The position numbers and the translations under genes were made by a program. Positions 51,209 to 60,728 of a stretch of 64,000 bases of DNA are shown one piece after another (position 1 is the first letter of the stretch; the number at the start of each line of letters is the position of its first letter). The notes beneath the pieces are model-generated. The model saw only the letters and a program-made list of their open reading frames with translations, made no database searches and was not told the origin of the DNA. This DNA comes from Geomonas propionica (lineage in GTDB: Bacteria > Desulfobacterota > Desulfuromonadia > Geobacterales > Geobacteraceae), in the NCBI RefSeq assembly GCF_016458235.1, contig NZ_JAEMHK010000002.1:1-64000 (forward strand), read 5' to 3'.

Positions 51209-51832
51209 ATGCAACGCAGAGCCGCTTTGCTCGTGGTCGACGTACAGCTCGATTTCTGCCCCGGAGGCGCCCTGGCCGTCCCGGACGGCGACCAGGTGTT
51301 GCGGCCGCTGAACCGTTACATGGAGCTTTTCAACCTGAGGAGCGCACCTATCTTCGCCTCCAGGGATTGGCACCCGGAGCAGAGCAAACACTTCCGGGAG
51401 CAGGGCGGGGTTTGGCCGCCCCACTGCGTACAGGGGACCCTCGGGGCGGATTTCCACCCGGGGTTACGACTGCCGGAAGGAACCATCGTCATCTCCAAGG
51501 GGATGGCCGCCTGGGACAACGGTTACTCCGCACTGCAGGGGGTCACGGAAAACGGCACGCCGTTCGCCATGCTGCTGCGTCGCATGGAGTTGGACCGGCT
51601 TTACGTCGGAGGGCTGGCGACGGATTACTGCGTTAAGGAGTCGGTGTTGGACGCGCTCAGGGAGGGGTTCGGGGTCACGGTACTGACCGACGCCATACGC
51701 GGCGTAGAGGTGCAACCAGGCGACTCGGAACGCGCGCTGCAGGCGATGCTGACAGCAGGCGCCAGCCAGGCGACCTTCGCCTCGGTACGCAGTTCCCTGC
51801 AGGCTGAAGGAGAAACGCGCCCGCCGGCCTGA
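51209..51832 (+). CDS. Nicotinamidase (isochorismatase-like)
   Basis: This 207-residue enzyme hydrolyses nicotinamide to nicotinate. The catalytic triad is visible: Asp in LLVVDVQLDFCPGG, Lys in VISKGMAAWDNGYSA and Cys in GLATDYCVKESVLDAL; metal ligands are in ASRDWHPEQSKHF. The ATG at 51209 with AAAGGAGGT upstream is chosen over an earlier in-frame start. It follows pncB by 48 bp as an NAD-salvage operon. Confidence 0.94.
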   Translation: MQRRAALLVVDVQLDFCPGGALAVPDGDQVLRPLNRYMELFNLRSAPIFASRDWHPEQSKHFREQGGVWPPHCVQGTLGADFHPGLRLPEGTIVISKGMAAWDNGYSALQGVTENGTPFAMLLRRMELDRLYVGGLATDYCVKESVLDALREGFGVTVLTDAIRGVEVQPGDSERALQAMLTAGASQATFASVRSSLQAEGETRPPA

Positions 51833-51887
51833 ACGCGTTAAAACTACAGTTTTTGCAGGCATTTTTATACCTGCGCCATACAAAAAT

Positions 51888-51929
51888 ATGCTCCCGGCAA
51901 AATTCAGTGCCGATGGGGCATTTTTTTTT
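51888..51929 (+). terminator. Terminator of pncB-pncA
   Basis: ATGCTCCCGGC pairs imperfectly with GCCGATGGGGCAT and is followed by nine or ten T. The T tract runs into the -35 box of the next promoter. Confidence 0.75.
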
Positions 51930-51956
51930 GACACCGTCCGGGAAACGCGCTAGATT
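51928..51956 (+). promoter_or_regulatory. Sigma-70 promoter of the DAHP synthase gene
   Basis: TTGACA (51928-51933), a 17-bp spacer and TAGATT (51951-51956) give a strong match. The start codon is about 30 bases past the expected transcription start. No leader peptide or attenuator is visible. Confidence 0.7.
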
Positions 51957-51992
51957 ACGCCACATTAAAAACTGCTAGCGCGGGAGCTTACG

Positions 51993-53060
51993 ATGATTAA
52001 GACGAACAATCTCAAAGTAAAAAGCATCACCCCGATCATTGCACCGACCGATCTGAGGCAGGTTTTCCCGATCTCGGGGCAGTCCAGCGCCTGCGTGACT
52101 GAAAGCCGTGCGGCCATCTCGAAGATTCTGAGGGGCGAGGACAAGCGGCTCATGGTCGTGGTCGGCCCCTGCTCCATCCACGATCCCAAAGGCGCCCTTG
52201 AGTACGCCGAAAAGTTGGCGGCCCTGGCCAAGGAAGTCTCCGAGGAGCTGCTCCTGATCATGAGGGTCTACTTCGAGAAGCCGCGCACCACCGTCGGCTG
52301 GAAGGGACTCATCAACGATCCCGGCATGGACGGTACTCACCTGATTTCCAAGGGACTGGGCATCGCCCGCGGCCTTCTGTGCAGCGTGACCGAGATGGGG
52401 CTCCCGGTCGCGACCGAGATGCTCGACCCCATCACGCCGGAGTACCTGGCTGACCTCCTCTCCTGGGGGGCCATCGGGGCAAGAACCACCGAATCGCAGA
52501 CCCACCGCGAGATGGCCAGCGGCCTCTCCTTCCCGATCGGTTTCAAAAACGGCACCGACGGTAACCTCCAGATTGCCATCGACGCCATGAAGGCCGCGCT
52601 GCATCCCCACAGCTTCCTGGGCATCAACCGCGACGGTCTCACCTCCATCCTTCAGACCACCGGCAACCCGGACGTGCACATGGTGCTGCGCGGCGGCAAC
52701 AAGAAGCCCAACTATTCGCCGGAGGATATCGCCAAGTCCGAGGAGATGCTCTCCAAGGCCGGGCTGAACCCGACCCTGATGGTGGACTGCAGCCACGGCA
52801 ACTCCGAGAAGAAGTTCGAGCGCCAGACGGAGGTGTTGAAAAGCGTGGTCGACCAGATCGCCGCCGGCAACCGCTCCATCTCCGGGGTGATGATCGAAAG
52901 CTACCTGAAAGAAGGGAACCAGCCGCTGCCGAAGAACCTCGCCGAACTGACCTACGGCGTCTCCATTACCGACAGCTGCATCAACTGGGAGACTACCGAA
53001 AAGGCCCTGCGTGAGGCGCACCAGAGGCTGAAGGCGTGCGGCGGAAGGAAGATAGCTTAA
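51993..53060 (+). CDS. 3-deoxy-7-phosphoheptulonate (DAHP) synthase, class I
   Basis: This 355-residue enzyme condenses phosphoenolpyruvate and erythrose-4-phosphate, the first step of the aromatic pathway. It has MVVVGPCSIHDPKGALEYA, YFEKPRTTVGWKGLINDP, GARTTESQTHREMASGLSFPIGFKNGTDG and MVDCSHGNSEK, as in AroF/AroG/AroH. Which amino acid inhibits it cannot be read with certainty. It converges with serA and lies near the trp genes. Confidence 0.95.
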   Translation: MIKTNNLKVKSITPIIAPTDLRQVFPISGQSSACVTESRAAISKILRGEDKRLMVVVGPCSIHDPKGALEYAEKLAALAKEVSEELLLIMRVYFEKPRTTVGWKGLINDPGMDGTHLISKGLGIARGLLCSVTEMGLPVATEMLDPITPEYLADLLSWGAIGARTTESQTHREMASGLSFPIGFKNGTDGNLQIAIDAMKAALHPHSFLGINRDGLTSILQTTGNPDVHMVLRGGNKKPNYSPEDIAKSEEMLSKAGLNPTLMVDCSHGNSEKKFERQTEVLKSVVDQIAAGNRSISGVMIESYLKEGNQPLPKNLAELTYGVSITDSCINWETTEKALREAHQRLKACGGRKIA

Positions 53061-53113
53061 ACCCCGGAACACAGAGGACACAGAAGTAAGCCGCCCCCTG
53101 ACGTTGCGGATGC

Positions 53114-53228
53114 CCTGTAGGGGCGAATAATTATTCGCCCAGCGCTGGTGCCCCAAAGGATGTCTTTCCCGGAATCGAGCGCCATCGTGGCGCGGATAAG
53201 GGGGGCGAATGATTATTCGCCCCTACAG
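53114..53228. repeat. Paired GGGCGAAT..ATTCGCCC palindromes in inverted orientation
   Basis: CTGTAGGGGCGAATAATTATTCGCCC (53114-53140) and GGGCGAATGATTATTCGCCCCTACAG (53203-53228) are themselves palindromic and are inverted relative to each other around a 62-bp centre. The unit lies between convergent aro and serA genes. A single half occurs at 48105. Confidence 0.8.
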
Positions 53229-53255
53229 AACCAGCCAATTGGTGCTGACGACCAA

Positions 53256-53292
53256 TAAAAAAGGCCCCCGAGCTTGCGCCGGGGGCCTTTTC
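53256..53292 (-). terminator. Bidirectional terminator between aro and serA
   Basis: AAGGCCCCCG and CGGGGGCCTT pair, with A/T tracts on both sides. It ends serA on the minus strand and can also stop transcription from the DAHP synthase gene. Confidence 0.85.
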
Positions 53293-53313
53293 TTTTCCTG
53301 CTGTCTGTCCCGC

Positions 53314-54912
53314 TTATTTCGCGGTGATCAGGTAGAGCGGCTTGACGAAGGTGGCGTCGGTGGCTTCCCTCACCTCGTCGACCACACCCGCCGGGACAGC
53401 GGAGTCCAGCGAGAGAATGACCATCGCTTCACCTTTCTTCTCGCGACGACCAAGGTTCATGGCGGCGATGTTAATCTCGTGCTTGCCGAGGATGGTGCCG
53501 ATCTTGCCGATGATGCCCGGACGGTCGCCGTAGGCAAGCAGCAGCATGTGCTCTTCCGGACGGAAGTCCATCTGGTAGTCGCGCAGCTTGACGATGCGCG
53601 GCACGCCCTCGAACACGGTGCCGGAGATGAGACGCTTCTCGCCCGGGCCTTCGATGCTCACGGTGATCAGGTTGGAGAAGTCCTCGGACTGGGTGGACTT
53701 CACCTCTTCGATCACGATGCCCATGTTGTCCGCCACGAGTTGCGCGTTCACCATGTTCACTTCCTGCTCCACCCTGCGGTTCAAGAGCGACGCCAGGCCG
53801 CACACGGTGATCGGGGTGCAGTCGTACTGCGCCAAGCCGCCGGTGTAGGTGAAGGTGATCTTGTTCAGGTTGGTGTCGGCCAACTGGATGATGAAGTCCG
53901 CCAGCACGTTCACCAGGTTCAGATAAGGACGCATCTGCCCCATGAGGGAAGCGTCGAACTTGGGAATGTTGATGGCGTTCTCGATGGGCTGCTCGTCCAT
54001 GTAGCGCAGGATTTCCTTGGCCACGTCGACGGCGACGTTCACCTGTGCCTCGAAGGTGTTGGCGCCCAGGTGCGGGGTGACCACCATCTTTTCGTGGGCG
54101 ATCAGCTTCTTGAGGATCTCGGAGTCGGGCGGCTCCTGGCTCCAGACGTCAAAGGCGGCGCCGGCGACACGGCCGGAGTCGAGGGCTTCCAACATTGCCT
54201 CTTCGTTGATGATGCCGCCGCGCGCTGCGTTGATGATAATGACGCCGTCCTTCATGCCGGCCAGTTCCTTCTTGCCGATCATGTTCTGGGTCTCGCTGGT
54301 GAGTGGGGTGTGGACGGTGATGATGTCGCAGTTCTTGATGATCTCGTCGAGGGTGACCAGCTTGACGCCCAGGTCATGAGCGCGTTTCTCGGCGATGTAC
54401 GGGTCGCAGGCGAGCACTTCGCACTCAAACGCCTTGAGGCGGGTGGCGACGCGGCCGCCGACCTTGCCCAGGCCGATGACGCCGGCGGTCCTACCCTTAA
54501 GCTCGAAGCCGGTGAAAGGAGCGCGCTTCCAGGCGCCGCCCTTGAGGGAGCCGTTGGCCTTGGTTACGTTGCGGCAGAAAGAAAGCAAAAGCGCCATGGC
54601 GTGCTCGGCCGCGCTGTTGGTGTTGCCGAAAGGTGCGTTGACCACGATAACGCCCTTGGCAGAGGCGTAATCCACGTCGACGTTGTCGACGCCGACACCG
54701 GCGCGGGCGACGAGCTTCAGGTTGGTCGCATGGTCGAGCAGGGGCTTGTCCACGGTGGTACCGCTTCTGGTGATGATAACGTCGTAATCACCAATGATCG
54801 AGTAAAGCTCCTCTTTCTTCAGTCCCAGCTTGATGTCCATCTGCACGCGCGGGTCGCGCTGCAAAATCGCCAGTCCTTCCTGAGCCACCTCATCGGTTAC
54901 GATAATCTTCAT
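53314..54912 (-). CDS. D-3-phosphoglycerate dehydrogenase (long form)
   Basis: This 532-residue enzyme makes the first step from 3-phosphoglycerate to serine. NAD loop GVIGLGKVGGRVA; catalytic Arg in INAARGGIINE, Glu in the WSQEPP region and His in VTPHLGANTFEAQ. The long form has an intervening allosteric domain (about 325-450) and a C-terminal ACT domain (GDRPGIIGKIGTILGKHEINIAAMNLGR), usually for serine feedback. The ATG at 54912 follows AAGGAG. Confidence 0.96.
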   Translation of the reverse strand: MKIIVTDEVAQEGLAILQRDPRVQMDIKLGLKKEELYSIIGDYDVIITRSGTTVDKPLLDHATNLKLVARAGVGVDNVDVDYASAKGVIVVNAPFGNTNSAAEHAMALLLSFCRNVTKANGSLKGGAWKRAPFTGFELKGRTAGVIGLGKVGGRVATRLKAFECEVLACDPYIAEKRAHDLGVKLVTLDEIIKNCDIITVHTPLTSETQNMIGKKELAGMKDGVIIINAARGGIINEEAMLEALDSGRVAGAAFDVWSQEPPDSEILKKLIAHEKMVVTPHLGANTFEAQVNVAVDVAKEILRYMDEQPIENAINIPKFDASLMGQMRPYLNLVNVLADFIIQLADTNLNKITFTYTGGLAQYDCTPITVCGLASLLNRRVEQEVNMVNAQLVADNMGIVIEEVKSTQSEDFSNLITVSIEGPGEKRLISGTVFEGVPRIVKLRDYQMDFRPEEHMLLLAYGDRPGIIGKIGTILGKHEINIAAMNLGRREKKGEAMVILSLDSAVPAGVVDEVREATDATFVKPLYLITAK

Positions 54913-55024
54913 TGCCACTCCTTTGTTTAGGTTGGAAACCGGTTCTGCGTTCAACGTTCGCCGTTGTACGTACTCATTTACTGTTCGCTACTATGTCTTG
55001 TCCTCATGGAACTTGCCTTGTGCT

Positions 55025-55645
55025 TCAGACCGGGTGCGGATACTTGGCCAACTGGAGGAAGCGGCGCACCTTGTCCGGATCCTTCTTGCCGGGGGACGCT
55101 TCAACGCCGCTGGAGACGTCCACGCCGTAGGGGCGTACCCGCAGCACCGCTTCCGCGACATTGTCGGGGGTGAGCCCGCCGGCCAGGACGATACGCCCAT
55201 GCTCCTTGGCGGCAACGGCGCAGTCCCAGTCAAACACCTCGCCGGTCCCGCCATAGGCGTGGGGCGAATAGGCGTCGAGGAGATAAGCAGCCACCCGATA
55301 CTCCGACAGCGGGGTCAGGCTCTCCGGCCCGCGCACGCGGAACGCCTTCATTAGCCGGCGGTTGACCAGTCGGCAGTACTCCGGGCTTTCCTCACCGTGC
55401 AGCTGGACGATGTCCAAGCCGCAGCAGTCGGCGGTGCTGTTGACCACATCGAGATCGGCATTGACGAAAAGACCGACCACCTGGACGAAGGGAGGGAGCT
55501 TGGCGATGATCTTCTGCGCGGCCGCCGCTCCGATGTAGCGGGGGGACTTGTCGAAGAACACGAAGCCGAGCGCGTCGGCCCCGGCATCGACGGCCATCAG
55601 AGCATCGTCCTCCGATGTTATGCCACAAATCTTCACCTTTGTCAT
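55025..55645 (-). CDS. Phosphoribosylanthranilate isomerase (TrpF)
   Basis: This 206-residue TIM-barrel enzyme carries out the Amadori step in tryptophan synthesis. The catalytic Cys is in KVKICGITSEDDAL, the acid in the VQLHGEESPEYC region and the phosphate loop in VLAGGLTPDNVAEA. It is separated from trpB2 by a hairpin at 55723-55742 and closes the trp set. Confidence 0.95.
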   Translation of the reverse strand: MTKVKICGITSEDDALMAVDAGADALGFVFFDKSPRYIGAAAAQKIIAKLPPFVQVVGLFVNADLDVVNSTADCCGLDIVQLHGEESPEYCRLVNRRLMKAFRVRGPESLTPLSEYRVAAYLLDAYSPHAYGGTGEVFDWDCAVAAKEHGRIVLAGGLTPDNVAEAVLRVRPYGVDVSSGVEASPGKKDPDKVRRFLQLAKYPHPV

Positions 55646-55722
55646 GCGCGTATACCCTTAAAATTACTCAACTTACAAAGCAAAACCGTTAGCCACGGAG
55701 AAAATCTGAGGACTTCTGAGAA

Positions 55723-55742
55723 AACCAGAAAGCTCTTTCTGG
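55723..55742 (-). terminator. Hairpin between trpB2 and trpF
   Basis: CCAGAAAG and CTTTCTGG pair around a two-base loop and are followed on the minus strand by TTTTCTC. It is a weak intrinsic terminator or a pause site. Confidence 0.5.
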
Positions 55743-55788
55743 GAAAACTCCAGCCAGCTCTCTTTTGCCACCCCGTACCACTTTTCTG

Positions 55789-57144
55789 TTACAGGCATAC
55801 CTTCGGCAGACGCTCCAGGGATTGACGGATCATCTCTTCGGGGTACTCGAAGTCCTCGAGATGGCCGGAGAGGTAGGCGTCGTAGGCGCCCATGTCGAGT
55901 TGGCCGTGACCGGAAAGACCGAACAGAATGGTCTTCTCCTTCCCCTCTTCCTTGGCGAGCACCGCTTCGTCGATGGCGGCACGCAAGGCGTGGGAGGACT
56001 CCGGCGCGGGGACGATTCCCTCGGTCCTGGCGAAGAGGAGCGCACCCTCGAAGCAGGCGTTCTGCTTGTAGGACTTCGCCTCGATCTCGCCGGCGTGGTA
56101 GAGCTGCGAGATGAGCGCTGACTCGCCGTGGTAACGCAGACCGCCCGCGTGGATCCCCGGCGGCATGAAGTCATGCCCCAGGGTGTACATCTTGGTGATG
56201 GGCGCAAGCTTCGCGGTGTCGCCGTAGTCGAACGCGTAGACCCCTTTGGTGAGGGTCGGGCACGAGGCAGGCTCGACGGCCAGGCAGCGCACCTTCTTGC
56301 CGTTGGCACGGTCCGACAGGAACGGGAAGGCAAGGCCCGCGAAGTTGGAACCGCCGCCGCAGCAGGCGATGACCACGTCGGGGTAATCCTGGGCCAGCGC
56401 CATCTGCTCCTTCGCCTCCAGGCCGATCACAGTCTGGTGCAGGCAAACGTGGTTCAGAACGCTCCCGAGCGCGTAATTGGTGTCGTCATGGGTGGCAGCA
56501 TCCTCCACCGCCTCGGAGATGGCGATACCGAGACTCCCCATGTTGTCGGGGTCGTGGGCCAGGATGCCGCGCCCGGCGTTGGTGAACTCGGACGGCGACG
56601 GGATCACGGTCGCGCCCCAGAGCTGCATCATGCTCTTGCGGTACGGCTTCTGGGTGCAGGAGACCTTCACCATGTAGATGGTGCACTCCAGGCCGAACAT
56701 GGAGCAGGCCAGGGCCAGTGAGCTCCCCCACTGCCCGGCGCCGGTCTCGGTGGCCAGCCTGCGGATGCCGGCCTGCTTGTTGTACCAGGCCTGCGGGATG
56801 GCGCTGTTGGGCTTGTGGGAGCCCGCCGGGGAAACGCCCTCGTATTTGTAATAGATCTTGGCCGGGGTCTGCAGCGCCTGCTCGAGCCTGTGCGCCCTGA
56901 ACAGCGGCGACGGGCGCCAGATACGGTATTTCTCGCGTACCTCTTCGGGAATGTCGATCCAGCGCTGGTTCGACATCTCCTGCTCGATGAGGGACATCGG
57001 GAAGATCGGGGTCATATCCTCCGGGGTGACCGGCTTCAGGGTCGCCGGGTTGATAACCGGCTGCAGCGGCCCCGGCATGTCGGGAATGATGTTGTACCAC
57101 TGTTTCGGGATGCGGGACTCGTCAAGCAAGAACTTGGTATTCAT
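55789..57144 (-). CDS. Tryptophan synthase beta-like protein, TrpB2 type
   Basis: This 451-residue PLP enzyme is longer than standard TrpB and carries TrpB2 features: the N-terminal extension [33 protein letters not shown], the PLP lysine in [31 protein letters not shown] and [14 protein letters not shown]. TrpB2 converts indole and serine to tryptophan and can work without TrpA. It lies between trpC and trpF while no trpA is in the window. The ATG at 57144 has AGGAG upstream. Confidence 0.93.
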   Translation of the reverse strand: MNTKFLLDESRIPKQWYNIIPDMPGPLQPVINPATLKPVTPEDMTPIFPMSLIEQEMSNQRWIDIPEEVREKYRIWRPSPLFRAHRLEQALQTPAKIYYKYEGVSPAGSHKPNSAIPQAWYNKQAGIRRLATETGAGQWGSSLALACSMFGLECTIYMVKVSCTQKPYRKSMMQLWGATVIPSPSEFTNAGRGILAHDPDNMGSLGIAISEAVEDAATHDDTNYALGSVLNHVCLHQTVIGLEAKEQMALAQDYPDVVIACCGGGSNFAGLAFPFLSDRANGKKVRCLAVEPASCPTLTKGVYAFDYGDTAKLAPITKMYTLGHDFMPPGIHAGGLRYHGESALISQLYHAGEIEAKSYKQNACFEGALLFARTEGIVPAPESSHALRAAIDEAVLAKEEGKEKTILFGLSGHGQLDMGAYDAYLSGHLEDFEYPEEMIRQSLERLPKVCL

Positions 57145-57200
57145 AGCCACTCCTTTGTCAGTTGGAACATTTCAATTTTCAAGTTGTCTCTTGGGCAGAG

Positions 57201-57245
57201 AGGCAAATCCCCCCTGTCCCCCCTTCGCAAAAGGGGGGGACGCGG
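57201..57245. repeat. 40-bp palindromic repeat between trpC and trpB2
   Basis: GGCAAATCCCCCCTGTCCCC..TTCGCAAAAGGGGGGGACGCG, in plus orientation, is a member of the family also found at 9287, 9376, 32476, 32573, 32723 and 41587. Confidence 0.8.
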
Positions 57246-57327
57246 GTTCGCGTGCAGCGCTTATTGGCAACATGCTCGATGCGGTCTTTTAATCATCCCA
57301 TCAAACTGGCGGAGGGGGCAGCCTCTT

Positions 57328-58128
57328 TCACCCCAGCAGTTCGGACAGCTTCGCACCTATATCGGGCTCACGCATCATGGACTCGCCGATCAGGAAGGCG
57401 TGTAGCCCTTGTTCGGTGAGGCGCACGATCTCGGCCCGGGTGTTGATGCCGCTCTCGGCGACGATGATCCGGCCGGCGGGAATCTGGGCGGCCAGACGCT
57501 CCGAAGTCGCGATATCGACCTTGAAGGTACGCAGGTCGCGGTTGTTGATGCCGATCATGCTGCAGTCGGTCTGCAAGGCCATCTCCAGCTCCCTCTCGTC
57601 GTGCACCTCGAGGAGCACGTCCATGGAGAGTTCCTTGGCCAAGCAGTGGAAATCGCGCAGCTGCGGCACGTCGAGCATGGCGGCGATGAGCAGGATGGCG
57701 TCGGCACCGGCGACACGGGCTTGGTAGATCTGGTAGGGATCGAAGATGAAATCCTTGCGCAAAAGCGGCAGCGAAACCTGCTCGCGGATCAGCGCCAGGT
57801 AGCTCAGGTGCCCCATGAAGAAGTGCTCGTCGGTAAGCACCGACAGGCAGGTAGCGCCGTTGTCCTGGTAGGTGATGGCGATCTGCAGCGGATCGAAGTC
57901 GGCGCGGATCAGCCCCTTCGACGGCGAGCCCTTCTTCACTTCGGCGATGATCGGGGTCCAGCCGGAACCAAGGGAGTTGAGAATGGCATTCTGGAAACCG
58001 CGGGGGGTGTCTTCGAGGTCAGCGAGGCGGTCCATGATCTCGTTGAGCGGAACCGCCCGCATGGCCTCCTCGAGCTCGCCTTGCTTGTAGTCGACAATCT
58101 TCCTGAGTACGTCGGGTACCTGGGTCAT
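57328..58128 (-). CDS. Indole-3-glycerol phosphate synthase (TrpC)
   Basis: This 266-residue barrel enzyme closes the indole ring. It has the catalytic stretch PIIAEVKKGSPSKGLIRADFDP, LPLLRKDFIFDPYQIYQARVAGADAILLI, GINNRDLRTFKVD and VAESGINTRAEI. It starts 3 bp after the trpD stop. Confidence 0.96.
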   Translation of the reverse strand: MTQVPDVLRKIVDYKQGELEEAMRAVPLNEIMDRLADLEDTPRGFQNAILNSLGSGWTPIIAEVKKGSPSKGLIRADFDPLQIAITYQDNGATCLSVLTDEHFFMGHLSYLALIREQVSLPLLRKDFIFDPYQIYQARVAGADAILLIAAMLDVPQLRDFHCLAKELSMDVLLEVHDERELEMALQTDCSMIGINNRDLRTFKVDIATSERLAAQIPAGRIIVAESGINTRAEIVRLTEQGLHAFLIGESMMREPDIGAKLSELLG

Positions 58129-58131
58129 CAG

Positions 58132-59190
58132 CTATTGCACCTCGTTGGTGAGCGCAACCAGCCGCTCCAGTTGCTGCAAACCGCGCCCCGAGTCGATGGT
58201 CTCGGCGGCCAGCTTGATCCCTTCCGCGACGTCGGTCACCTTGCCGGTGGCCAGCAGGGCAAAGGCGGCGTTCAGAAGGACGATGCGGCGCTTAGCGCCG
58301 TCCTTGCCGGCCAGGATGTCCCGAACGATGACGGCGTTGCCCTGGGCGTCGCCGCCGTGCAGCTCGGTGAGCGGAGCGCGCTCCAGTCCAAACTGTTCCG
58401 GGGTGACCTTGTAGACCTTGACGCCGTCGGCACTGACCTCGCCGATGGTGCTCTCGCCGGTAAGGGTCACCTCATCCATGCCGTCACAGCCGTGCACCAC
58501 GTAGCCGCGGCGGCAGCCGAGTTTTTTGAGAACCAGGGCCAGCTTCTCGACCAGTTCCTCGCGGTAGACGCCAAGCACCTGGCAGTCGGCGTTTGCGGGG
58601 TTGGTGAGCGGGCCCAGGATGTTGAAGATGGTGCGGACGCCGATCTCGCGGCGGGGGCCAATGGCGTGCTTCATGGCACCGTGCAACGCGGGGGCGAACA
58701 GGAAGCCGATGCCGATTTCGGAGATGCACCTTTCCACGGTTTCCGGAGTCACGTCCAGGTTGACGCCCAGCGCCTCGAGGACGTCGGCGGAGCCGCAGGA
58801 GGAGGAGACAGCGCGGTTGCCGTGCTTGGCGACCTTGACGCCGCAGGCGGAAACGATGAAGGCTACGGTGGTGGAGATGTTGAAGGAGTTGGTGCCGGAG
58901 CCGCCGGTGCCGCAGGTGTCGAGGATGGTTTCGCGATCGAGGTTGATGTCGTCACGGTCGATACCGAGGACGCTTTTGCCGACCCGGATAGGGAGGGCCC
59001 GGTCACGCATGACCCGCGCGGCGCCGGTGATTTCGTCGACCGTCTCACCCTTCATCCTGAGCGCGGTGATGAAGGACGCGATCTGGGCCGGGGTGGCCCC
59101 GCCGGACATGATCTGGTCCATCACCTCGATCATATCGGCTTCACTGAGATTATCCCGCTCCACAACACGTGCAATGGCCCTACGAATCAT
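58132..59190 (-). CDS. Anthranilate phosphoribosyltransferase (TrpD)
   Basis: This 352-residue enzyme joins anthranilate and PRPP. It has the PRPP loop [42 protein letters not shown] and [11 protein letters not shown]. The ATG at 59190 follows AAAAGGAG. It is separated from trpG by 150 bp containing an imperfect inverted repeat (59238-59330). Confidence 0.96.
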   Translation of the reverse strand: MIRRAIARVVERDNLSEADMIEVMDQIMSGGATPAQIASFITALRMKGETVDEITGAARVMRDRALPIRVGKSVLGIDRDDINLDRETILDTCGTGGSGTNSFNISTTVAFIVSACGVKVAKHGNRAVSSSCGSADVLEALGVNLDVTPETVERCISEIGIGFLFAPALHGAMKHAIGPRREIGVRTIFNILGPLTNPANADCQVLGVYREELVEKLALVLKKLGCRRGYVVHGCDGMDEVTLTGESTIGEVSADGVKVYKVTPEQFGLERAPLTELHGGDAQGNAVIVRDILAGKDGAKRRIVLLNAAFALLATGKVTDVAEGIKLAAETIDSGRGLQQLERLVALTNEVQ

Positions 59191-59237
59191 AGCAGCTCCT
59201 TTTAAACGGAAATCAAAGAGACAAAAAGCAAAGCCAA

Positions 59238-59330
59238 CCACAGAGGACTCAAAGGGGCTCAGAGTACACAGAGTAAAAGCTTATAGGTATTTCTCTGCGC
59301 CCCCTGTGATCCTCAGTGACCTCTGTGTTC
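59238..59330. repeat. CACAGAGGA inverted repeat between trpG and trpD
   Basis: CCACAGAGGACTCAAAGGGG..CAGAG and CTCTGCGCCCCCTGTGATCC..CCTCTGTGTT are imperfectly inverted around a 20-bp centre. A half copy (ACACAGAGGACACAGA) occurs at 53069. Confidence 0.6.
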
Positions 59331-59342
59331 AGGCTTCAGGTT

Positions 59343-59915
59343 TTACTGCCGGGACATCTTCAGGAAGTTGCCCAAAAGCTCCATGCCGCCCTCGGTGAGG
59401 ATCGACTCCGGGTGGAACTGCACCCCCCAGATGGGAAGCGTGCGATGGCGCATCCCCATGATCTCCCCCTCGGCGACCCACGCGGTTATCTCCAGCTCGG
59501 CCGGCAGTGTGTCGCGCTCCACGACCAGGGAGTGGTAGCGGGTCGCGGCGAACGGGTTGGGAAGCCCCTCGAAGAGCCCTTTGCCATCATGCAGAATGGG
59601 CGAGGTCTTGCCGTGCATCAGCGTGGCGCTCTTGACGATGTTTCCGCCAAAGGCGTACCCGATGGACTGGTGACCGAGGCAGACTCCGAGGATGGGGATC
59701 TTGCCGGCGAAGTGGCGCACCACCTCGACCGAGATGCCGGCCTCCTCCGGGGAACAGGGTCCGGGTGAGATCACGATACGATCCGGGGCAAGGGCTTCGA
59801 TCTCGGCAACGGTGATCTTGTCGTTGCGGTAGACCTTGACCTCCTCACCCAGCTCGCCCAGGTACTGCACGATGTTGTAGGTGAAGGAGTCGTAGTTGTC
59901 GATCATCAGGAGCAT
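59343..59915 (-). CDS. Anthranilate synthase glutamine amidotransferase (TrpG/PabA)
   Basis: This 190-residue class I glutaminase has [22 protein letters not shown], the oxyanion loop [14 protein letters not shown], the catalytic Cys in [17 protein letters not shown] and His-Glu in [13 protein letters not shown]. It supplies ammonia for anthranilate or aminobenzoate synthesis. The synthase partner trpE is not in the window, so it must be elsewhere, or the subunit may be shared with PabB. Confidence 0.95.
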   Translation of the reverse strand: MLLMIDNYDSFTYNIVQYLGELGEEVKVYRNDKITVAEIEALAPDRIVISPGPCSPEEAGISVEVVRHFAGKIPILGVCLGHQSIGYAFGGNIVKSATLMHGKTSPILHDGKGLFEGLPNPFAATRYHSLVVERDTLPAELEITAWVAEGEIMGMRHRTLPIWGVQFHPESILTEGGMELLGNFLKMSRQ

Positions 59916-59995
59916 AGCTGGGAACCTGCTGGAGTCGAAAGGCGGTCGTCGAGCGACCGGAACCCCACCCTTTTGCTGTTAATTGGAAAGCAGGA

Positions 59996-60024
59996 AATAT
60001 ATAGGTTTTGCGGCAAAAACTCAA
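59996..60024 (-). promoter_or_regulatory. Promoter of the trp gene set
   Basis: The minus strand has TTGAGT (60024-60019), a 17-bp spacer and TATATT (60001-59996), about 80 bp upstream of the trpG start. There is no Trp-codon-rich leader ORF. Confidence 0.5.
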
Positions 60025-60146
60025 GAAAATCCGACGGGAAAAGCGCAAAAAGCGAGGAGATGCGGAGGCCGCAGGGGCAAAAAACGGCATTACCCGAGCG
60101 GCAGGGGAGGAAATATTTACCCTCCCCAAAAGAATATTTGTCCTGG

Positions 60147-60593
60147 CTAGCTCACGGGGCGCCTGTTCCAGGCGAGCCAGTAGAAGCCGAGGTCGCGCAG
60201 TAAATTGCTGAAGGAGTCGAAATCGACCGGCTTGGTGAGGTAGCTGTTGGCGTAGTTGTTATAGGCCTGGGCGAGATCCCGCTCCGCAGCGGAAGTGGTT
60301 AGGATTACCACCGGGATGGCTTTCAGCTGTTCCGATGCCTTCACCTGTTTCAGCACCTCGATGCCATCGACTTTGGGCAGACGCAGGTCCAGAAGCACCA
60401 GGTGGGGGCGCGGGTAGGCGTTTTGGTCGGCATACCGGCCGCGGTTGTTCAGGTAATCGAGAGCGGCCTCGCCGTCCTCGACGTGGAACAGGTGGTTGGC
60501 CAGTCCAGCATCGCTCAGGTTGCGGATCGCCAGTTCGGCGTGGTCTGGATTGTCCTCAACCAGCAGAATGCACAAGGGCTCGCCTTCAATCAT
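60147..60593 (-). CDS. Receiver-only response regulator (Rcp1-like)
   Basis: This 148-residue CheY-like receiver has acidic residues in LLVEDNPDHAEL, phospho-acceptor Asp69 in LVLLDLRLP, Thr in VVILTTSAAERD and Lys in YLTKPVDFDSF. The layout (GRYADQNAYPRPHL before the Asp) is that of Rcp1-type regulators paired with phytochrome-like kinases. There is no output domain. It is probably the phospho-partner of the kinase encoded just upstream (inference). Confidence 0.9.
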   Translation of the reverse strand: MIEGEPLCILLVEDNPDHAELAIRNLSDAGLANHLFHVEDGEAALDYLNNRGRYADQNAYPRPHLVLLDLRLPKVDGIEVLKQVKASEQLKAIPVVILTTSAAERDLAQAYNNYANSYLTKPVDFDSFSNLLRDLGFYWLAWNRRPVS

Positions 60594-60635
60594 CTCTCTC
60601 TCCTTTGAAGAAAATCCAGTACAGAGAAACCTTTA

Positions 60636-60728
60636 ACAGGGATAACTGCGGATAAAAGGGATGGTTAAACCAGCCCACTTCTAAAGTGCCTTTATCCCTT
60701 TTATCCCTTTTATCCCTTTTATCCCTGT
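60636..60728. repeat. GGGATAAA inverted-repeat element, copy 3
   Basis: ACAGGGATAA..GGATAAAAGGGAT on the left and four 9-bp units of TTATCCCTT ending in ATCCCTGT on the right enclose an unrelated centre. The right arm forms the last codons of the sensor kinase (Gly-Ile-Lys repeats), so the element has fixed the protein's C-terminus. Confidence 0.85.
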
